DNA of 64,000 bases from Betaproteobacteria bacterium (GTDB lineage: Bacteria > Pseudomonadota > Gammaproteobacteria > Burkholderiales > Usitatibacteraceae): the NCBI GenBank assembly GCA_016709665.1, contig JADJMI010000026.1:186001-250000 (forward strand), read 5' to 3'. The notes beneath the pieces are model-generated. The model was not told where the DNA came from and did not search any database. It was given only the letters and a program-made list of their open reading frames with translations. The first letter of the stretch is position 1. Every line of letters begins with the position of its first letter. Shown piece by piece: positions 60,424 to 64,000 of this stretch. The position numbers were made by a program, and so were the translations under genes.

Positions 60424-61229
60424 TGGAAGCCCAGCTCCTCGGCGCGGCGGTGGCGGGCTACGGGCTCGCGGGCTCGTTCGCCCTCGTCGGCACGGTCATG
60501 CGCCGCCGGCTGGAAATGGCCGTCGTCGGCCTGCTGGCCGGCGGCCTTCTCGCGCACACGGCCTCGCTCGCGCTGCGGTGGGAGCGCGTCGGGCACGGCC
60601 CGTTCATCTCCATGTTCGAGGTGCTCTCGAGCAACGTGTGGAGCCTCACGCTGGTCTTCCTCGCCGCGTACCTGCGCGTGCGCGCCGTGCGGCCGGCGGC
60701 GGCCGTGGCGCTGCCCTTCATCTTCGTGCTGATGGCCTGGATGCTGGTCACGCATCCCGACGACGGCCATTTTCCGGCCACCTACCGCACGCTCTGGCTC
60801 TATGCCCACGTGGGTTTCGGCAAGGTGTTCCTGGGCGCGCTCCTCGTGTCCGCGGCCGTGGGCGTGCTCATGGTCTCGGGCCCGCCGGGCGCGCGCGCCT
60901 TGCGGGCGGGGGGGCTCCCGGACGAGGCGCGGGCCGAGCAGCTCGCCCTTCGCTTCCTCGCCCTGGCCTTCGTCTTCGAGTCGATGATGCTCGTGACCGG
61001 GGCCATCTGGGCGCAGGACGCCTGGGGCCGCTACTGGGCGTGGGATCCCCTCGAGACCTGGTCCTTCCTCACGTGGCTGGCGCTCGCGGGTCTGCTGCAC
61101 GCGCGTTTCACCCTGCGGCTCGCGCCGCGCGCCACGGCGCTCGCCATCGCCGGCGTGTTCGTGCTCGCCGTGCTCACCTTCTTCGGGATGCCTTTCGTCT
61201 CGACCGCCCTGCACAAGGGGGCGATATGA
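60423..61229 (+). CDS. ccsA: Cytochrome c biogenesis protein CcsA/ResC
   Basis: 268 residues, about eight membrane helices. The haem-handling WWD-type motif is present as WAQDAWGRYWAWDPLETWSFLTWL, and conserved His lie in the periplasmic loops near EVLSSNVW, YAHVGFGKV and the C-terminal ALHKG. CcsA moves haem out and ligates it to CXXCH proteins together with ResB. It follows the ResB-like gene by one base overlap. Shorter than plastid CcsA. Confidence 0.9.
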   Translation: MEAQLLGAAVAGYGLAGSFALVGTVMRRRLEMAVVGLLAGGLLAHTASLALRWERVGHGPFISMFEVLSSNVWSLTLVFLAAYLRVRAVRPAAAVALPFIFVLMAWMLVTHPDDGHFPATYRTLWLYAHVGFGKVFLGALLVSAAVGVLMVSGPPGARALRAGGLPDEARAEQLALRFLALAFVFESMMLVTGAIWAQDAWGRYWAWDPLETWSFLTWLALAGLLHARFTLRLAPRATALAIAGVFVLAVLTFFGMPFVSTALHKGAI

Positions 61230-61735
61230 GCGCGAGCCGGCGCGACGTCCGGATGCTGGGCGTGCTCCTCACGGCGAGCCTGGTCGCGATCGGGGGTGCC
61301 GGCATCGCGCTCCTGCCGGGCCCGCCGGCCGGGGGGGGTACACCCGCCGCGCATGCGGACGACGTCGACATCGCCTTTCGCCAGGGCGTCGCCATGCTGC
61401 AGGCGCGCGAGCATGGGCATGCCCTGACGGCATTCCACCGCGTGCTCAAGTTCGCGCCGGACATGCCGGAGGCCCATGCCAACATGGGCTTCGCGCTCGC
61501 CGGGCTCGGGCGTCATCGCGAAGCCCGCGCCTACTTCGAGGGGGCGCTCGACCTGCGCCCGGCCCAGCTCAATGCCTATTACGGGCTCGCCGTGGCGGCC
61601 GAGGCGATGGGCGACTTCGAGACCGCGCGGGGGGCGATGCGCACCTACGCGCACCTCGCCCCGGCGGCCGACCCCTTCCGTCGGCGCGCCGAGGCCGCGC
61701 TCTGGGAATGGAGCGAAAGGAAGCCCTCGCCGTGA
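61226..61735 (+). CDS. Membrane-anchored TPR protein
   Basis: 169 residues. One N-terminal helix (VRMLGVLLTASLVAIGGAGIALL), then three TPR units: DIAFRQGVAMLQAREHGHALTAFHRVLKFAPDMPEAHANMGFALAGLGRHREAR and following (quoted in outline only). Typical TPR residues W/L-G-Y/F-A-F-P are seen at the repeats. It overlaps ccsA and precedes a second TPR protein, like the CcmI/CycH chaperone of apocytochromes. Probably handles apocytochromes for the haem lyase. A run of eight G near 61329 in the coding region is a slip-prone spot. Confidence 0.75.
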   Translation: MSASRRDVRMLGVLLTASLVAIGGAGIALLPGPPAGGGTPAAHADDVDIAFRQGVAMLQAREHGHALTAFHRVLKFAPDMPEAHANMGFALAGLGRHREARAYFEGALDLRPAQLNAYYGLAVAAEAMGDFETARGAMRTYAHLAPAADPFRRRAEAALWEWSERKPSP

Positions 61736-62340
61736 CCGCCTTCGTCCTCACCGTGGTGAGCGTCGCCCTCGGCGCCGCGCTCATCGTTTCCTGGCCGCTG
61801 CTGCGCATGGCACGCATCCCGCACGCGCCGTGGCTCGCGGCCGCGGGCATTCCGGTGGTCGTCGCCGGCGTCTGGTTCGCGCTGCGGGAGGCGCCGCCGG
61901 GGCCTGCGCCGTCGCTGGGGCCGGGGCTCGCGACGCCGCAGCCGGGCGCGGACGACGGCGAAGCGTGGGCCCGCCGGGCCCGTGCCTTCGCGGAGTCGGG
62001 CCGGTTCGCCGACGCGGCGGCGTCCTACGCGGAAGCGTCCCGTCGCCTTCCGCCGAGCGCGTCGATTCTCGCGGAGCGCGCCGACACGCTCGCGATGGCG
62101 CAGGGGCGCCGCTTCGAAGGCGAGCCCGACCGCCTCATCGCCCAGGCCCTCGCGCTCGACCCGCGACACGTGAAGGCACTCGCCCTGGCGGGGACCTCCG
62201 CCTACACGCGCGGGGACTTCGTGACGGCGGCGCGGCATTGGCGCGCCCTGCTCGCGGTCCTGCCGGCCGGCGGCGAGAGGACACGGGAGGACGCCGAGCG
62301 GCTGGCGGATGCCGAGCGGCGCAGCCGCCCGGCGCGCTAG
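61732..62340 (+). CDS. CcmI/CycH-like cytochrome c biogenesis protein with TPR domain
   Basis: 202 residues from GTG 61732, overlapping the preceding TGA; ATG 61708 would start inside the upstream gene and is less likely. Two membrane helices (TAFVLTVVSVALGAALIVSWPLL and LAAAGIPVVVAGVWFAL) followed by a TPR region with EAWARRARAFAESGRFADAAASY and PDRLIAQALALDPRHVKALAL. The DPRHVKALALAGT pattern is typical of CcmI C-terminal domains, which deliver apocytochromes to the haem lyase. It makes the locus self-sufficient for maturation. Confidence 0.78.
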   Translation: MTAFVLTVVSVALGAALIVSWPLLRMARIPHAPWLAAAGIPVVVAGVWFALREAPPGPAPSLGPGLATPQPGADDGEAWARRARAFAESGRFADAAASYAEASRRLPPSASILAERADTLAMAQGRRFEGEPDRLIAQALALDPRHVKALALAGTSAYTRGDFVTAARHWRALLAVLPAGGERTREDAERLADAERRSRPAR

Positions 62341-62404
62341 GGCCCGCCCGCACCCCGGGACGGCATGGTTTAGACTCGCATTCGGTTTCATCGGGGAAGC
62401 AATC

Positions 62405-62998
62405 ATGGTCAATCACAGGGCCTTCACGGCGCTCGCCGGCCTCGCGATCGCGCTCGCGAGCGCCGCCGCCGCCGGGCAGGAGGGTGCGGAAGCTCGCCGT
62501 CTCGCCGAGGAGACCCGCAAGGTGGCGGGCGACCTGGTGGCGCAGATCCGCGGGGAGCTCACGAAGGAACTCGAGTTCAGCGGGCCGCTGCGGGGCGTGA
62601 TCGTCTGCAAGTACACCGTGCCCGAAATCTCCTCCGCGATGTCTCGCAAGACCGGCTGGCGGGTGACGCGCGTCGCGCTGCGCCCGCGGAATCCGGCCCT
62701 GGGCAGCGCCGATGCCTGGGAGCAGAAGGTCCTTCTCGATTTCGAGCGGCGCGCCGAGCGCGGCGAGAGAGCCGAAGTCCTCGAGCACGGGGAAGTGGTC
62801 GTCGAGCCCGGGGGCCGCTTCTACCGGTACATGAAGGCCCTTCCGCTCGGGCCGCTGTGCGTGTCGTGCCACGGCGCCCCGGAAAGGCTCACGCCGAACC
62901 TCAAGGCCCTTCTCGAGACCGAGTATCCCCATGACCGCGCCACGGGCTATGCCGTCGGCCAGATCCGCGGAGCGGTCACGATCAAGCGCCCGCTGTGA
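62405..62998 (+). CDS. Periplasmic monohaem protein, DUF3365/Tll0287-like
   Basis: 197 residues, signal TALAGLAIALASAAAAG. One haem site, LGPLCVSCHGAPERL, near residue 155, in a domain that matches the DUF3365 (Tll0287-like) sensor domain: an N-terminal helix with KYTVPEISSAMSRKTGWRVTRVALRPRNP, then the C-terminal CHG and GYAVGQIRGAVTIKRP end. Such domains are often fused to histidine kinases as haem sensors; here it is free-standing and followed by a TlpA lipoprotein and a membrane sensor. A 64-base gap before it may hold its promoter. Confidence 0.82.
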   Translation: MVNHRAFTALAGLAIALASAAAAGQEGAEARRLAEETRKVAGDLVAQIRGELTKELEFSGPLRGVIVCKYTVPEISSAMSRKTGWRVTRVALRPRNPALGSADAWEQKVLLDFERRAERGERAEVLEHGEVVVEPGGRFYRYMKALPLGPLCVSCHGAPERLTPNLKALLETEYPHDRATGYAVGQIRGAVTIKRPL

Positions 62999-63501
62999 GC
63001 CGCGTGCGACCGCTCGCCCTCGCGTTCGCCGCCGCCTTTCTCGCGGCCTGCTCGCCGCCGTTGGCGGAGCGGGCATCGCTGCCGCGCTGGCAAGGCGAAT
63101 CCCTCGCCGACGGGACGGTGCTGCGCTTCGAGGCGAGCGAGGGACTCGTGCTCGTGAACGTGTGGGCCACGTGGTGCGAACCGTGCCGGCGCGAGATGCC
63201 GAGCCTGGAGGCCGCCCACCGCGCCCTCGCGCCCAAGGGCATCCGCGTGGTCGGCATCAACATCGATCGCGACGCGCTCCTTGCCCGGGAACACCTGCGC
63301 AAGCTCGGCCTCACCTTCCCGAACCTCTCCGATCCCGCGCAAGCCATCGCCCGCGAGGCGCTCGGCGTCGCGAAGCTGCCCACGACGATCGCGATCGGCC
63401 GGGACGGCCGCGTGAGATGGCGGGAGGAATCCGCGCGCGACTGGTCCGAACCCTCGCGGCTCGCGATGATCGAACGATCGGAAGCGGGAGGGGCGCCCTG
63501 A
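62995..63501 (+). CDS. TlpA/ResA-like thioredoxin-fold lipoprotein
   Basis: 168 residues from GTG 62995, overlapping the previous stop. Lipobox LAAC in AFAAAFLAACSPP. The thioredoxin fold has the active site WATWCEPCRREMPSLEA (C-x2-C with EP, the TlpA/ResA type) and KLPTTIAIGRDG with the cis-Pro. It reduces apocytochrome CXXCH thiols in the periplasm, fitting the cytochrome maturation genes before it. Lipid-anchored in the membrane by inference. Confidence 0.9.
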   Translation: MSRVRPLALAFAAAFLAACSPPLAERASLPRWQGESLADGTVLRFEASEGLVLVNVWATWCEPCRREMPSLEAAHRALAPKGIRVVGINIDRDALLAREHLRKLGLTFPNLSDPAQAIAREALGVAKLPTTIAIGRDGRVRWREESARDWSEPSRLAMIERSEAGGAP

Positions 63502-64000
63502 TGCCGGCCTCCGGACCCCTCGTCGAAGTCGCCGGGCAGCAGGAAACGTCCCCGGTCCCGGCGCTGCGGGGCCTCACCCTGCGGGCCAAGGCGGTGCTGC
63601 TCTTCGTCGCTTTCGCGGCCTTCATCGCGCTCACGCTCTTTTCGGTCGGCCAGCAGCGCGGGCGCCTCATCGCGATCGCGGAGGACCTCGAACGGCTCCA
63701 CGTCGTCGAGTCCACGCTCGCGCGGGTGTCGGCCGCCTCGGCCGCGGCGGTGCTCAAGATCAACGACGACGGCGCGTTCGCGGAGCCGCGGGACGTCGCC
63801 CAGTCGGTGGCCATCGAGATCGAGAGCCTGGGTCCCGGGCTGCGCGTGCTGGGCGAGCTCTTCCCCGGCGGCCCGCAGCTCGCCGCCCGGCTCGAGGAGC
63901 GGCATGCGCGAGCGCGCGCCACCTCCTCGCGGGCGGACCTCATCGACCTGCGCTCCGAGGTGAACGTGCTCGTCGCGCGGCTGGGGCAGTCGGCCGTGGA
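63501..64000 (+). CDS. Membrane sensor/signalling protein, N-terminal part (truncated by window end)
   Basis: ATG 63501 overlaps the tlpA stop (TGATG). The first 166 residues are seen: a short cytoplasmic start, a membrane helix LRAKAVLLFVAFAAFIALTLFSVG and a helical periplasmic stretch with LHVVESTLARVSAASAAAVLKI. That is the layout of four-helix-bundle sensor domains before HAMP in histidine kinases, chemoreceptors or diguanylate cyclases. The catalytic part lies beyond the window, so the type cannot be decided. Confidence 0.6.
   Translation, partial: MPASGPLVEVAGQQETSPVPALRGLTLRAKAVLLFVAFAAFIALTLFSVGQQRGRLIAIAEDLERLHVVESTLARVSAASAAAVLKINDDGAFAEPRDVAQSVAIEIESLGPGLRVLGELFPGGPQLAARLEERHARARATSSRADLIDLRSEVNVLVARLGQSAV

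Noticed and set aside
61329..61337. Run of G in the TPR gene as a frameshift
   Set aside because: The frame continues correctly into TPR repeats on both sides, so it is only a slip-prone tract.

Overview
The window reads as a chromosomal segment of a GC-rich betaproteobacterium. Support comes from the rimP-nusA-infB-rbfA-truB-rpsO-pnp block, a ccoNOQP/ccoGH/ccoIS cbb3 oxidase locus, an FNR-type regulator, and Burkholderiales- or Rhodocyclales-like TonB-dependent receptors. I cannot name the genus from sequence alone. Nearly all DNA is coding. Many long antisense open frames are GC-driven shadows and are left out.

Layout. 1-4.2 kb: 3' end of an FNR-family regulator, a universal stress protein behind an FNR-type box, a DksA/TraR zinc-finger protein, and a GNAT-fused NDP-forming acyl-CoA synthetase. 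4.2-12.3 kb (minus): the complete cbb3 oxidase locus (ccoI, ccoS, FNR-type promoter, ccoN, ccoO, ccoQ, ccoP, ccoG, ccoH, one small membrane protein). 12.4-17.5 kb (minus): folA, thyA, and a TonB energising operon (tonB, exbB, two exbD, a helical-repeat protein). 17.8-28.7 kb (minus): three large TonB-dependent receptors with an RstA/RstB-like two-component pair between them. 28.9-37.6 kb (plus): translation and RNA-decay genes. 37.7-38.0 kb: tRNA-Pro, tRNA-Arg, tRNA-His and a terminator. 38.1-42.5 kb: a ketopantoate-reductase-like gene, and a membrane histidine kinase followed by a tandem-receiver protein that carries a frameshift. 42.6-45.8 kb: a cupredoxin-like lipoprotein gene with an in-frame amber codon, a multicopper oxidase, and two diheme cytochromes.

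46-64 kb (plus) is the most interesting region. It is a dense locus with GTGA/ATGA overlaps, encoding an outer-membrane beta-barrel (frameshifted here), six multiheme c-type cytochromes with 29 CXXCH motifs, two NHL-propeller lipoproteins, a PpiC foldase, two related helical periplasmic proteins of unknown function, and its own cytochrome c maturation genes (ResB-like, CcsA-like, TPR proteins, a TlpA lipoprotein). It ends in a mono-heme sensor-type protein and a truncated membrane sensor. The core has a mirror-like gene order (A-B-alpha-alpha'-B'-A'), and two 'NHL propeller then KHNLS-type cytochrome' pairs flank it. A near-consensus sigma-54 promoter precedes the first cytochrome. The best inference is a porin-cytochrome conduit for extracellular or trans-outer-membrane electron transfer.

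Regulation links the regions: four FNR-type boxes of the form TTGA(T/G)-N4-GTCAA lie upstream of usp, ccoN, ccoI and the histidine kinase, and the FNR-type gene sits at the left edge. Three apparent lesions (frameshifts near 41531 and 49998, amber at 42814) lie within 8.5 kb and may be real mutations or assembly errors.
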